Assembly (NCBI RefSeq): GCF_018873765.1
Contig: NC_057924.1
Coordinates: 10,007,001-10,071,000 of the forward strand
Source: Telopea speciosissima
Lineage: Eukaryota > Streptophyta > Magnoliopsida > Proteales > Proteaceae
DNA length: 64,000 nt
Direction: 5' to 3'
Below are positions 45,000-56,916 of the stretch, piece after piece. Numbering within the stretch: position 1 is the first letter of the stretch; every line of letters begins with the position of its first letter. Both the position numbers and the translations under genes were made by a program. The notes beneath the pieces are model-generated. The model was not told the origin of the DNA. It did no database searches and worked only from the letters and a program-made list of their open reading frames with translations.

Positions 45000-46433
45000 A
45001 TGAGTGTTGTTCAATATCCAGACGCCATTAATGCCCCAGACCTTCAGATATGGAACAATGCCGCCTTCGACAGTGGAGATAAAGATGAATCGGCTGCCAT
45101 GAACACTTCTTGGTGTTCCCTGCAATCCATCTCCATCGGTCGTTCGGAATCACAAGAATCTGATTCCAGCAAAGAAAATCTTAGTCCTGATTTCTGCAAA
45201 TCGAATGTTTCTTTGAAATCTTCAAGACCCCTCAAGCCCCTTCAACAAAACGATGCCAATGGAAGATCAGAAGGGAAGCCATTGAAGCTTCTCTTCAAAC
45301 AGGGTATTCTTCTTCCTTCCCCAACTATACCTTCCACCAAGACTGAAAATGAAGTTGCCCGTGATGACAGCAACATCGATACTGAGATCGAGGAGATTGA
45401 ATTGGAGATCAGTCGTTTGACATCCAAATTAGAAGCACTGCGCCTTGCAAAGACAGAGAAGAATTTGAAAACCATTGAAAGGCGTCGAGGGACCGGTCAT
45501 GCAAAGTTCACGGAGGAGAAACAGAACTCAAAGAATTCAGCCACAGCAATAAAGATCGAAGAGCCTCCAGCAACGACCACCGGTACAAAATTCCGGCGCA
45601 GGGGCGTCAGCCTGGGTCCAGCGGAGGTCACCGCCGGCATCAGTTCACGGCAGACGGGTAAGCTAGAAATAACCCCTATTCAATCAATACAGAACCGCCG
45701 GAAATCGTGCTTTTGGAAGCTTGAAGATATCAAAGAAGAGGTGACGAAGCAGAAAAGACGAGGCTTGAGTTCAAGCCCAAAATCACGCTTGTCTGTTTCC
45801 AAGATCCAAGCTTCCAAACAAGCATTGACGACTGTAGGTTCAAAGAAATATATGAAACAAGATGATGCAGTCATGTCATCGATTCAACCTCAAAAGCTAT
45901 TCAAAGAAGGAGAAAAATCTGTTGCCTCCAAGAAACCGCTAAGACCTGGGAGGGTTATAGCAAGCCGTTACAATGAGACTCCCGCGAAGTATACTGGAAA
46001 TTCCACAAAAACTGATCAGAGGAAGAGGTCCTTGCCTGAGAATGACAAAGTCGACACTAAAAGATTCGATAAGAAACGGTTCTCAGTTGGAAAATTGCAG
46101 GGATTTCAATCTGAACCAGGGTGGAATCAAGTAAGCGAAAAAAAGGTGAAGAAGAGGTGGGAAATTCCCAATGACGCTGCAATGGATCTGAGTAATAGTC
46201 TGGTGAATGGATCACAACTTTCCGTTCTGAAAATTGCTGATTTGCTCCCAAGGATCAAGACCGTACGATGCACTGAGGAAAGCCCACGAGATTCCGGACC
46301 TGCTAAGAGGGTAGCAGAGTTAATTGGGAGAAAATCATATTTCAGCACCGAGGAAACAGATGTAGAGACGTCAGTTTTTCAAGCTTTGAGTTTCGATGAA
46401 GAGGGCGAAGAAGAAGAACTAAGTGGAAAATAA
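45000..46433 (+). CDS. Unrecognised plant protein with coiled coil and KEN motif
   Basis: This intronless frame encodes 477 residues; the ATG at 45000 follows stop-rich sequence and is the first in-frame start. I do not recognise the protein by name. Residues 1-95 are Ser-rich and acidic, with SSKENLSPD giving a KEN tripeptide at 58-60. Residues about 127-165 form a short charged coiled coil (EIEEIELEISRLTSKLEALR). Residues 195-250 include FRRRGVSLGPAEVTAG and NRRKSCFWKLEDI, which look like conserved linear motifs. The middle is strongly basic with many KR clusters, suggesting nuclear or microtubule association. The C-terminal part has LKIADLLPRIKTVRC and a Glu-rich tail. No signal peptide or membrane segment is seen. 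The KEN motif and the upstream AACGG element together hint at a cell-cycle role; this is inference. Confidence 0.85.
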   Translation: MSVVQYPDAINAPDLQIWNNAAFDSGDKDESAAMNTSWCSLQSISIGRSESQESDSSKENLSPDFCKSNVSLKSSRPLKPLQQNDANGRSEGKPLKLLFKQGILLPSPTIPSTKTENEVARDDSNIDTEIEEIELEISRLTSKLEALRLAKTEKNLKTIERRRGTGHAKFTEEKQNSKNSATAIKIEEPPATTTGTKFRRRGVSLGPAEVTAGISSRQTGKLEITPIQSIQNRRKSCFWKLEDIKEEVTKQKRRGLSSSPKSRLSVSKIQASKQALTTVGSKKYMKQDDAVMSSIQPQKLFKEGEKSVASKKPLRPGRVIASRYNETPAKYTGNSTKTDQRKRSLPENDKVDTKRFDKKRFSVGKLQGFQSEPGWNQVSEKKVKKRWEIPNDAAMDLSNSLVNGSQLSVLKIADLLPRIKTVRCTEESPRDSGPAKRVAELIGRKSYFSTEETDVETSVFQALSFDEEGEEEELSGK

Positions 46434-48711
46434 AGTTCTTTTCTTGTTTTTCATATTTGTTTCTGAAGACTATTTTAGTATTATGGACCATGGTGCTTGT
46501 GATGAGGTAAGCTTGCTTTGGCTTCCTCGAAGTAGACTGAGGTTTTGTCTTAGGAGACATCTGATGAAATGGCTTGTAAGTTTCTAGTTGTATCCCTGTT
46601 CTTCTTACTTCATAATGGGATAAGCTTTGTCCTAAAATGATTTTGATGTTCAGTTACTTGGTCTTTCCTGACAAAACTAGTTTTATGACATGAATGTGCA
46701 GAGGCTCCAAATTCCAAAGAAATGAGTTTGCTTGGCTTACAAATTGGTACACCATTATATAGAGGGGAAAATGTCAGGTTGATGAGTGGTGCACTAATAG
46801 GCATTTTTTTTTAGTAAGCTACACCTTTAGGCCCAACTCTGTATGAAATTTCAGTTTAGAGAATGAAGGGGGAGGGTGACCTTGTGACATACTTGCACCA
46901 AAAGCAGGCTTGCTTTAGTTCACATCCCTCTGTAAACCAATAAAAATCTGCTTGAATCAGTTCAGTTCTTCAGACTTTATAAGATTAATTCCTCAATTTA
47001 TAATGATATGTGGGTTAATGGATCACACGATAACAGAACACTATATATGTTGTTCACACTAGTAACTGTTTTGAAGGGATTGGAGACTTAATGGGTTTCC
47101 AAGTCTTACTCAGATTCAGTCACTCACAGAACCAACCATTGCAGGATGAGATCTATATGGTCCACATGTCCTACACTTACTATACGGACCGAGTCAGGAA
47201 TCAAGTTTACAAGACCATGACTATTAGGTCATACCAGATAAGGCAATAGCTTAAATTTTTTCTACCTAGCTGTTGTACATGCAAGAGCATGGACAATCGT
47301 CTTACTTCCATGATACATAACTTGATCAATGTTCTTCTTTCTTAACCAAGTGTTGGAGGTGTTATAGTGTCCAACATCAATTAAAATTTCCAACCAACTT
47401 ACCTGCTTCCGTATCAGAAAGAGAATAACTGCTTCCATTTTAGAAAGAGGAAAGAATCCCATTCAGAGTTACGGTTGCCTCATTTACCCCCAAATATTAA
47501 GCCATAAAGATATCCAAAGTACAATGTAAGAATCTAATTCTCGAATGCATGAACTCTTTTTTTTTTGGTAAGAGCCTGAACTCATTTGACTAGTGATAGT
47601 AATGAGTAATGTGGTGTTTCAATGAATAATCTGGCTTGAATCACCTGATACACTCCCAGTTGGGTGCGTATGGTGCCGGCTTTGAGAGCTGTGGGCCAAG
47701 GATGGGATTAGACATGAAAAACCACAGTAAGTTTGGTGGGAATTGAGTTCTATTAACCTGAATAGATGGCTTTCTATAATTCTGAGTAGTGTCTTCATTT
47801 AGTATACGGAGAGGATTAGAAATCCTTTATTTTTGCAACTGGATCGCTCTTTTGATTTTGGAATAAATTATCTTTACCAATATAATAACGTATCTTCTAC
47901 ATATTCGTCTCCACTCCATAATGAAGAACATTTAAGTTTTATTATGGATAATGCACTCATGGGAGAACCCTTTCATGCATCGGGCACGATGCATTCATGC
48001 ATATCTTATAGAGTTGGATAGTAGCCCCAATCTCCCTCACTCCATATTGCAATCAGATAGGCTGGGGGGAGGGGAGAATTTTTTGTGTATTGTGATTTAA
48101 ACAGATAGGATCAGAGTAGGATAGCTTATGTTTATGAAGCACCAGTTATTTTAATGTGATTAAAACTATAGATTGTTACAGCAGAAATGCACAAATGCAG
48201 ATGCATCCATTGTAATCCTAAATTTAAGTCCAGTGTACTTGTTGACATCTATCGTGTTAAGTATATAGAGCTATCATAACAAGGAGACTCGAATCGAGTC
48301 CTAGAAGACAAGCAAATCTCATAGAGGTCATCATCATCTTTTGCTCTCTCATTAAACAATCTCTGAGATATCTTCTTTGGACATGCCTGTCTTGGGCTCA
48401 AGTGCTCTCCAATGTGCTACCTTATAAAAAACGAACAATATTCTTTTTTCACTTTTATCTCCAACTAACAACTCAACTAACTGGATATTCCAGGCGGCAC
48501 TTAACTGAAATGGTTGAAGTGGTCCGGTGGACCTTCTTTAACAGCTAGAAATTACATAAAGAGGTGATATACAGAGAAAGAGGGACAGAAGTAGAAGATA
48601 AAAAAAGTATGAATCTACAATAAGGAAAACTTAATTTAAAGGTGTATCACAAATTAAGAAACTTGTAAACATATATGCAATTGAAATTGCTATACAGTAA
48701 AAGAACAACAT
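46434..48711. other. Intergenic region between convergent genes
   Basis: The 2.3-kb spacer holds the 3' ends of the gene ending at 46433 and of the ARM gene ending at 48712. No bounded repeat, RNA gene or coding region was recognised. Confidence 0.6.
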
Positions 48712-50454
48712 TCAAGAGCTCCAGATTCCACTCAAGATAATGCGAAATCTGTTTGTAGAAAGCTTCCTTAAAATTCTCTTGGCTTCTATATCTTCAGCTT
48801 CGGCAAGTTTTTCCAAGTTCTTCACATAACTAGACTTCATAATCTTTCTTCTTGTACTATTACAACTGGTCAATGACATCAATATAGAGAGCAAGAACTT
48901 ATTACCTGATTTCCCTTCCTCTGGGTCAAGCAACTGCAGAATTCGTCCAATATTGGTATCTTCCTGCACGAATATCTTCCGGTTTCTTGGGATGCAAACC
49001 ATGTTACAGAGCACTTCAGCTGCCATTTCACGAAATTCGAAAGATTTCATGTCTAACATTCTCACAAGCTCTGGCATAAAACCTGCATCACCCATTGCCT
49101 TTTTAGTCTTCTCTGTTGTCCTGCAGAGACGGAGCGCCACCTTCACGGCTAATTCCTGAACTGAGACCTCACTGTTGCGAAGGAAATACAGGAGTTGATC
49201 AAGAAATCCGCAATTCATCAGGATGTTTAGAGAACTCATGGAAGAGAAACAGAGACTTTCGATTGCTCTGAGTGCAGTTTCTCGAGCTTTGGAAGAGAAG
49301 GAAGATTTTGGATCCAATGCAAGGACAAGCATCTGGATTCCTCCTCCTCTGATGACCATTTGCCGAACGGATTCATCTCCAGAAGCAATGATTTGGAGGA
49401 GTTCGATTGCACTTATTTGTGAGGCTTCCTCTTTCGACCTCACAAGCTTGATGAAGCAAGACACAGCACCTTCTTCAACCATGAATCGTTTGATCTCCTC
49501 CACTCCAGCAAGATTCCTTAGAACCCCACAAGCTGGAACTATTATGTTTCCTCCTTTCTCGTTACCGGAAGTGCACAACTTTAACAGAGCCGTAACTCCC
49601 CCTTGAGCAGAAACCGACCAAGCATTGTCTGAATTCTCTGTCAGTTTCTGCAGAGCCCTTACAGCTCTTTCTTTTCCCAAATCAGTTCCGCTTTCCAAAA
49701 CCCGAATCAAAGGAGCAATGATTCCGGCCCCAACAAGCAGATTTCTATAGGTATCAAATCCTGCAACCACCGAAATGGCTTTTGCTGACTCTTCTTGAAT
49801 CCCAATCTCAGGAAATTCCAGAAAATTCACCAAAAGACTTATTATTTCGCCCGTCTCTATAACAATTCTCACATATTTTTCGTCTTCACAAACAATCTCG
49901 TTCAGAGCCACCAAAGCCTGGCTTTTCATCTCGAAATCTCCGATCTTGAGTCGCGTCAACAGATCCCTGACGTAGAACTTCATGTCATCTCTACGAGCTC
50001 CAATACTGGGCTTTGACACTACAAGCGCATTAGTCAGAATTCCAGCAGTGTAAATTCCTGCTAGTTTCTTGATATGAAGCTCGAATTTTGCACACATCAC
50101 ATCGAGGTCGCTCTGCATTAGCAACTTCCCACTGTAGGACAGGTCAACACATCGGCGAGCAAGATCATAGCAGTCATTAAGGGTCTTTTCTATGGATGGA
50201 ATTAACTCCGAGAATTTCGAATTTTCGCCCAAGTCGCACTTCTCGGCAGCTGTTAAACCAGAATTCAGCTCGTCCAGCTTCTTTCTGATCAACTGCCATT
50301 TCACAGGGAAAACTTTGATGGAATTAGAAAGAGATATCAAAGCAGATATACGTTGAATTGCTTTCCTGAGATTAGATTCTCCTGTGCATCCTTCCTGAGT
50401 ATTTCGCTTCTGCTCTTCGCTGACTCTCCTGTCTTCTCCCATCTCTCTTCTCAT
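48712..50454 (-). CDS. Armadillo-repeat protein with DUF7032-type N-terminus
   Basis: This intronless gene encodes 580 residues. The N-terminal ~130 residues (LRKAIQRISALISLSNSIKV to DVMCAKFELHIKKLAGIY) match the helical N-terminal region (DUF7032) of plant armadillo-repeat-only-like proteins. From about residue 170 a series of ARM repeats follows, with blocks such as QALVALNEIVCEDEKYVRIV, ESAKAISVVAGFDTYRNLLV and LAVKVALRLCRTTEKTKKAM. No U-box is present, so it should not be called a ubiquitin ligase although similar proteins are sometimes labelled that way. ARM repeats bind partner proteins; its partner is unknown. The start at 50454 is followed by a second in-frame Met four codons later. 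The leader carries three upstream ATGs and a GA repeat. It converges with the gene at 45000. Confidence 0.92.
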   Translation of the reverse strand: MRREMGEDRRVSEEQKRNTQEGCTGESNLRKAIQRISALISLSNSIKVFPVKWQLIRKKLDELNSGLTAAEKCDLGENSKFSELIPSIEKTLNDCYDLARRCVDLSYSGKLLMQSDLDVMCAKFELHIKKLAGIYTAGILTNALVVSKPSIGARRDDMKFYVRDLLTRLKIGDFEMKSQALVALNEIVCEDEKYVRIVIETGEIISLLVNFLEFPEIGIQEESAKAISVVAGFDTYRNLLVGAGIIAPLIRVLESGTDLGKERAVRALQKLTENSDNAWSVSAQGGVTALLKLCTSGNEKGGNIIVPACGVLRNLAGVEEIKRFMVEEGAVSCFIKLVRSKEEASQISAIELLQIIASGDESVRQMVIRGGGIQMLVLALDPKSSFSSKARETALRAIESLCFSSMSSLNILMNCGFLDQLLYFLRNSEVSVQELAVKVALRLCRTTEKTKKAMGDAGFMPELVRMLDMKSFEFREMAAEVLCNMVCIPRNRKIFVQEDTNIGRILQLLDPEEGKSGNKFLLSILMSLTSCNSTRRKIMKSSYVKNLEKLAEAEDIEAKRILRKLSTNRFRIILSGIWSS

Positions 50455-50476
50455 TAATTGGGTAGTAAAAGCTCAT
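50372..50476 (-). promoter_or_regulatory. Upstream ORF 3, overlapping the ARM start
   Basis: An ATG at 50476 opens a 34-residue frame that runs through the main start codon in another frame and stops at 50372. Ribosomes starting here would bypass the main ATG at 50454, so it could lower expression. Confidence 0.5.
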
Positions 50477-50517
50477 TCCCCGGCGAAATGGGTCACGATA
50501 ATTCCGGCGAAATTCAT
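50473..50517 (-). promoter_or_regulatory. Upstream ORF 2 of the ARM gene
   Basis: An ATG at 50517 opens a 14-residue frame (MNFAGIIVTHFAGE) that ends 18 bases before the main ATG. Its stop overlaps the start of a third upstream frame (GAATGAGC), which begins at 50476. Confidence 0.5.
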
Positions 50518-50574
50518 AGTAGAATTGCTGGTGGTGGTCGGAGGTTGTGGAAGATGAAAGCAATTCAATAGATA

Positions 50575-50616
50575 TTACCAGACACAGTTGTCCTCTAGCA
50601 GACACAGAAGTCCCAT
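50575..50616 (-). promoter_or_regulatory. Upstream ORF 1 of the ARM gene
   Basis: An ATG at 50616 opens a 13-residue frame (MGLLCLLEDNCVW) ending in TAA. It lies just after the GA-repeat leader and about 160 bases before the main start. Confidence 0.5.
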
Positions 50617-50619
50617 TTG

Positions 50620-50652
<33 letters not shown>

Positions 50653-50653
50653 T
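50620..50653 (-). repeat. GA/CT microsatellite in the ARM gene leader
   Basis: A run of CT on the plus strand (GA on the coding strand) about 170-200 bases upstream of the main ATG. GA repeats are common in plant 5' leaders and core promoters. Confidence 0.85.
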
Positions 50654-53011
50654 CTTATCTTAAGTTTTGCAGAAGAAGGCATGAAAATGAACGTTACTGA
50701 CTAACTTCCCTCCACATTTACAACATTAACCTTGAAGGAGAACCCACAATGATGGTGATCAATAGGGGTATTTCAGTAATTACATGGAAAGGGATTGTTT
50801 GGTGACTTAAGTTTATGGGGGTAGAGGAAGATGAAGGCTTCATTTATGAATGAGTCACGGCCTCACAGGTGGGGGGGAAGGAAACTAGGAATGGTTTTGG
50901 GCCATTAACTAATAAATTAACTATGCAGCCTTTGGGTTATTATCTTAGTTAATGTATAATAATACTGTAAATGTATTAAAGAACTCTGGCTTTAATGAGT
51001 AAACACTAATTATATGTTAATTACAACCTTAATTTGTATCTTTTACTTTACAATGTTGAGTTTGTATCACATAAATACCTAATACTTTGAATATTGTTTG
51101 AGTATGTTTCCATGAAAGACAAAAGATTACCTCCAAAGATTACTTAAACTAGACTTCTGCAATTCACTCACATGAGTAGTAGTTATTTGATAATAATGTT
51201 GTTTAATTTTTACTCAATAACAGATAACTTATATTAAAATTGGGTACTGCAAAATGGTAAAACCTAATTTACCCAAAACAGAATTCTTACTTAAATTCAT
51301 GACTTAGAATAATTCATTGTCTTATTTGGGATTAAGACTTTGTCAAAGATTTTGTTATCATTAGAACCTGTCAGTATATGTATTTTAGTTTCTTTTAAGA
51401 ACTATTTATATTGGGGTCCACTTGCTAACACTATTAATTAGAAAAAAAATTAGGGTTGGTAAGTGATGAAAGGGGACAATGGATGTCATAACAGTGAAGA
51501 ATTGATACTTGTAAGAGGAAGTGATGTTCTCATGGACCACTGTTAGAGAGGCCAGTGATTTGATTAAGCAAAAGGGTATTGCAATACTCTTAACTTGAAG
51601 ATGACACTTCACACCCCCACCATGTGAACCCACTTTGTTTGATGCCTTGAGCTTTTTAGGTCTCCTTTGAGGAAATGGCAGTGAATCTTCACAAGGGGGA
51701 AATAAAAAAGTTGTTTTCTTTTCTATCCTTTATGAACAGTAGGGACCAGGGAGAGAGAGAACCCCAAAGCCAAAAGCTTCTTCTCTATGTCAAAACCAAT
51801 CTCAAGCCTTAAAGATAGGATAAAGGGTATTGACCCTAAACTTTATTTTAAGGGGAGAGAGAGAGAGAGAAAGTTTGTGGTTAGGGGAATTTATGAAAGT
51901 TGTGGGATGGAAACTGAAATTTATAATGAAAGATCAAATGATTAGGTCAGTAGTTTTGTATGATAATTTTCCTGAAAATGAACAACATACACATTATTAT
52001 ACTTGTCGAAGATTACTATTTTTATGCTTTGTAGATTATTAATGATTTATTCATAATCAAGAGTTGTTTTCACTAAAAGAATATTAAACCCATGGGGCCT
52101 TTGCTGTTCATATATTTTTATCCTTAATGACAAACAATGTTGAACAACTAGAAGACACATCAAACAGAGGTCTTTATCCCTCTGCAGAACAGTTGGATTA
52201 TCACATGCATATAAGCAAGTCCCCTATGTGTCAGAGCCCAAAGGCACCTTTTCTTGTTAGAATTCTTTGGAACCAAACAACTCCTAAAATTTGAGTGGCT
52301 CTGTTTTTCCCCTGACAAACACATTGAAATGGAACTTTCTAACTGTCCTTGATCACAAGATGTCATACCAGACAACTTTCTGTAAGAGAACCCCTTGTCC
52401 TTCTGATGAAAACACCAATATGAAGTACCTTTCATGACAATCAGTCATTATTGATCCTGTCTAGATGATTTTAATTCTTTCAAAACATGATTTTTCTGTC
52501 AAAGCTCAGATGCTATGAAATAGTGGAAAAGAAAGTAAGTAATGTTAGGTAGGTTGGAAGTCATTTTATGATGAGGTGAGAGAGATCTCAAAAGGATTCA
52601 TTGAGTAGGAAATAAGGGATTTCTTAAGGTAGAAGAACAGCTACAAATACCTTAGCTTTGAAGAGAGAGAGAGAGAGAGAGAGAGGCTACAGTAACAGCA
52701 TTTTATGTTTATCTACTCCAAATGAGAGAGAGCATGACTCAAAATGAACCATAAATTCCTTATCTAGTGTTCCCTTTTTGTTTTTTGGGGTAATATGACC
52801 TTGACTTTGATCACTTGTTAATGTAGTGACATGTCTGTACAAGTGTAAGACATATAGACCATTCATTGGGCAATCAGATCCTCCCGGATTGCAATTTATT
52901 TTGTAAATTATTCATATGATCTAGTTTCTCCTTATCCATGATAAAGAGAGAATCTCTTCGGCTACAAGATCCGACCCTTTGATTGGATTGGAAAAGGAAA
53001 ATTAAGTGAAT

Positions 53012-53272
53012 CAAATCGAATCGTTTAAACCGAAACCGTGAAATCGTTTAATAAATGGTTCGATTATGATTTCAAAATTGAGGTCGTTTAATTAACTAGT
53101 TTAAACCGAACCGGACCATTGAACACTCTTAGATGTACATAAATGTGCCAAAATCAAACAGAAACCGTTGACGGAACCGAACCATTTAATAAATGGTTCA
53201 ATTATAATTTAAAAAATTGAGACCGTTTAATTAAACGTTTTAAACTGAACCGGACCGTTTAACACCCTTAAG
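53012..53272. repeat. Two related copies of an AACCGGACC-rich repeat
   Basis: Two direct copies of about 105-120 bases (53012-53131 and 53167-53272) share 'tttaataaatggttc.attat.attt', 'cgtttaattaa' and 'aac.gaaccggacc.tt.aacac'. They look like a partially duplicated MITE family; ends are not resolved. Confidence 0.55.
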
Positions 53273-53414
53273 CAGGAGTTATGATGACATTCACTCTTCC
53301 CAATCCAATCATAACGTCAAATCGCCATAGGTTAGGAGATTCTCCTTCACCCAATTAGGTGAAGAAAAACAAAATCCATTATTCAATCTTTGCGGATCAA
53401 TGATTTGAAGTTTA

Positions 53415-53551
53415 GGATGTGTTTGATATGCATTCTTAGAATAGATTTTGGGTCTAGAACGTATTCTGAAGCGAGAAAATAGAGAAAAGTCGGCTTTTAT
53501 AATGCGTTCAAAACCTAAAATCTATTCCAAAAATACATACCCAACACAATA
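53415..53551. mobile_element. Tourist-like fold-back MITE
   Basis: This 137-base element is nearly palindromic: GAATAGATTTTGGGT on the left pairs with ATCTATTCC on the right, and GGATGTGTTTGATATGCAT with ATACATACCCAACACAATA. It is flanked by TTA (53412-53414 and 53552-53554), the duplication typical of PIF/Harbinger (Tourist) elements. Confidence 0.7.
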
Positions 53552-53912
53552 TTAGTGATTTGAAAATGATAGTGTTTCAATAAGTTGATGAAACTCAATC
53601 CCTCACATCCCCCCCCCCCCCCCCCAAAAAAAAAAAATCAAATCAAATGCTAAAGTCTATTCAAACTTGATAGGTTTTTTAATTCATTAATTTATCTACA
53701 AGATTGAGATGTGAGATTAGCATGTGCAAGGTTTGAATGTTTGATTGAAGGTTCTATCAAATCGAAAGCAAGGTCTTCCATTACACAACTAGGCCACTTC
53801 ACAAGATTCTAAGTGTTTGTATTGACCATTTGATAAGATCTCTCTATCTACCCAAAAAAAAAAAAAAGATATGATCTCTCTAATAGCCATTCATCTAATA
53901 TTATAGTCCTCC

Positions 53913-53946
<34 letters not shown>

Positions 53947-55633
53947 TGGATTTCCCTATTATTCTTCTTTGTCCCTCAACATAAACCCACACCCCAAAGA
54001 AAAGAGAGAAAGAGATTAAGATTTGATAGATTAGCCTTACCAGAACATAGCTTAAAGCTATAATAAACCAAAGAGAGAGTTATATAATTGGAGTATTGTC
54101 TGCTCAAATTGGAAGAAGACATTTTACCAAACACTTTGCTTGAAATGATTATAATTGACTTAAATAGTCCTTTAGCTTTGGATTAGGAGATAAATCCCAA
54201 TAAAATCTAATGTGTTTTAGGTTTAATTTTTCTAATTAATTACAAAGGATCAGGTCCAAAAATGAGCAACAAGATTATTACGTAAAGCTGAGGTATGTCA
54301 TAGAGAAAATCTCACTGTTACTAACTTCTCGTTTCAGCAAAACAGGCTTTAATGGTTTTCAGGCAATTTTAAAAAATATTTAGAGATCGCATCTTCATCA
54401 ATGGATTTCTCATTTGATTGTTCATTTGGTGGGACACTTTTTATTAATAAGTTTCATGAATCTTTACCCAAAAGAATAAATAAATAAAGCCTCATGAATC
54501 TCCACCCCACCCATGGTGAAAAATTAAATGGAGAAATTTACACGTATCTTCCCTGAGGTAAGGCTTAATTATAGATCCATCGATGTGTTTTGGATATTTA
54601 TGCGTACCTCTCATGCTTATCAAAATAATTAGTAAGTAAACCCACTCCGTTAACATGGGACTAAAAACATTATAATATATGGGAAAGGAGTTCGTGCACG
54701 GGAGATTCCATGCATCATTCATTCAATAGGGGGTGTGTGGTATGTGGGGGCTTTATGGTCAATTTGAATGGGCATAATGTCGATCTAACAATAATTAATG
54801 CAGACCATGCATGTGCTCGGCCATGCATAAAAACTTCTGCCATAATATATTATATATTGATCAAATTGCTCTTCCTGCTAAAATAAACCTCTTCTTCCAT
54901 TATTTCCCTTATTAGATGACCGAAGTTCGGTCTCTCGGAGATGCTGAATTTTTGGTGAAAATCGATCAGATTTTCAAGAAGATTTTGAGTTGCAATCCAC
55001 CGAGAATTGGATTTGATAATCACAAAACTTCGAGAGATGACAAAGTCCTTCGTGTATAACAGCGAGAGTCCTCGAGGATGTTTGTAGAGTTGCTGCAGCG
55101 TTTAAATTTAGTAGTTCAAGTGTTAAAACTGAAACCCTCTCGGTGATAATGAGATGAGGGATTCAGTTACAGGTTAGGATGAAAGGGTATATTGATCATA
55201 AAATATCTAAAATATTCTTATCGTTCGCAACTAATAGGAACAACTAACGGAGTGGGTTTACTTACTAATTATTTTGGAAAGCAAGGGAAACACGCATAAA
55301 TATCCAAAATACATTGATTGATTTGTAATTAAACCTTACTTCAGGGGAAGTACATGTAAATTTCCCAATAATTAAAGTCCCATGAATCATGCTTCAGCTG
55401 AAGAAACAGAGGAATGTTGTGAAACAGGTTTTCTTGAAGTTGAAGGTATGGGTTGTAGAAGCAGCTATGGAATGGGTTCCATATTTAGATGACTAAGGTT
55501 AAGTTTGGTTGCGTAAATCTTTTGGATGTGGTCTGATTGTGGATGGTCATCCACTTGAGTTACCATCTTTTGAATCGTAATTCCAGAAAATAAATTGTTT
55601 GGTTATCATGATTCTGTGACGTGATTCTTCCTA

Positions 55634-55778
55634 AAAAAACTGTTTGGTTACCCTGGGTCTGTCAGTTAAATCACCCTAAATCTATTTGAAAAATTGTTTG
55701 ATTACCCTGAGTTTGTTAGTTGGAATCACCTTAAATCTATCTGAAAAACTGTTTGGTTACCCTCAGTCTATCAGTTGA
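55634..55778 (+). repeat. ~55-base tandem array inside the Harbinger-like element
   Basis: Nearly three units beginning AAAAACTGTTTGGTTACCCT start near 55634, 55689 and 55744. Two related units occur outside the element at about 58248-58350. Confidence 0.75.
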
Positions 55779-56878
55779 AAATTTTATTTTATTTTATTTT
55801 ATTTTTTTGAATATATGGCCCCAAGGTTATTTGAAAAATGTTCTCAAATATATAAGTGATTCAATTATCACCTAAAATTACTAATGTCATTGCTTGATTT
55901 CTTGTGTTAGTAAAATGATTTTTCACTATCACGTCAAATAGATTTCAACAAAAGGATACAGCATGCATCATACTCCACTAACGTTGTGGTCACTGTTATG
56001 AAAGGGCCTGTTTCCAACAGTCACTGCTTAAATTCTCTACTTTAACTTAAATATTTAAGGGACTTCATAATTTCAGACTCTAAGAGAAACCATATTCAAT
56101 AGTTTGATGGAGATAAGATTTAATGAAAGAAAAAAAAAACAAAATGAAGGGGAATTAAGGGCTTCAAAGAAGCAGCAACAGCAATTAGAAGGACTCAAAA
56201 TAATAGTTGTCATAGTGAAATTAAAGTAGAAATAGCAGCAGGTCAAAAAAAGGAGCCCAAACCTTGCTCGAGAATGAGAAATTCATAGTAAAGTACTAAA
56301 TAAAATCCATCCAAAATGCATTGTTTCCAAAAGGTCCACATACTAACCAAGATGCAAGACAAAACTAGTAATAAACATCCACCACAACAGATTCAAAAAC
56401 CATCAAAACACAAAAACATCCATCCAACAAGACACTAACATCCATCCAAAAACCATCAAAACACACAAGGATTCAAATTTCAAAGACCAAAGGATTCGTG
56501 TGAGCTGTATTGAACCCAAAAGCCATATAATAAGCTTCTATGAATCAATCAATCCTATATTTATACTAAGTAATTAGAGATTTCAAAGAAACATAAACTC
56601 AGGGGAGCAGTTGTAGGGTTGGGTTGTTGGTTCTTGGGGTCCATTTTAAGGGGGAAAGAAAATAATATTTAAGTTCCCTTCCCTTCACTTATTCTTCCTC
56701 ATCAAGCCTTTTCTTGATGATTATCCCTTGCTTACACTAACTTCTATCTAAACTCTTTATTCTTTTTCAAAACTTAATTTAATTATTATTAAGATATGTT
56801 ACCGCATCCATCATTTCTCATCTATTAGCTCTCTGTTAAAATAACCCAAACCATTGGTGATTTGGTCTCCCCCCTCCC

Positions 56879-56916
56879 CCCCTTCCCTTCCCTTCCCTTC
56901 CCTTCCCTTCCCTTCG
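56879..56916 (+). repeat. CCCTT microsatellite
   Basis: About seven uninterrupted CCCTT units, followed by CGCTTCGG. Confidence 0.95.

Larger units (their letters stand above)
50655..55493. other. Intergenic AT-rich region with small repeats
   Basis: No gene was recognised in this 4.8 kb. It contains GA repeats near 51856-51870 and 52663-52685, a C tract at 53611-53627, a C/CT tract at 53911-53946, a pair of AACCGGACCG repeats at 53012-53272 and the MITE at 53415. Confidence 0.6.
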
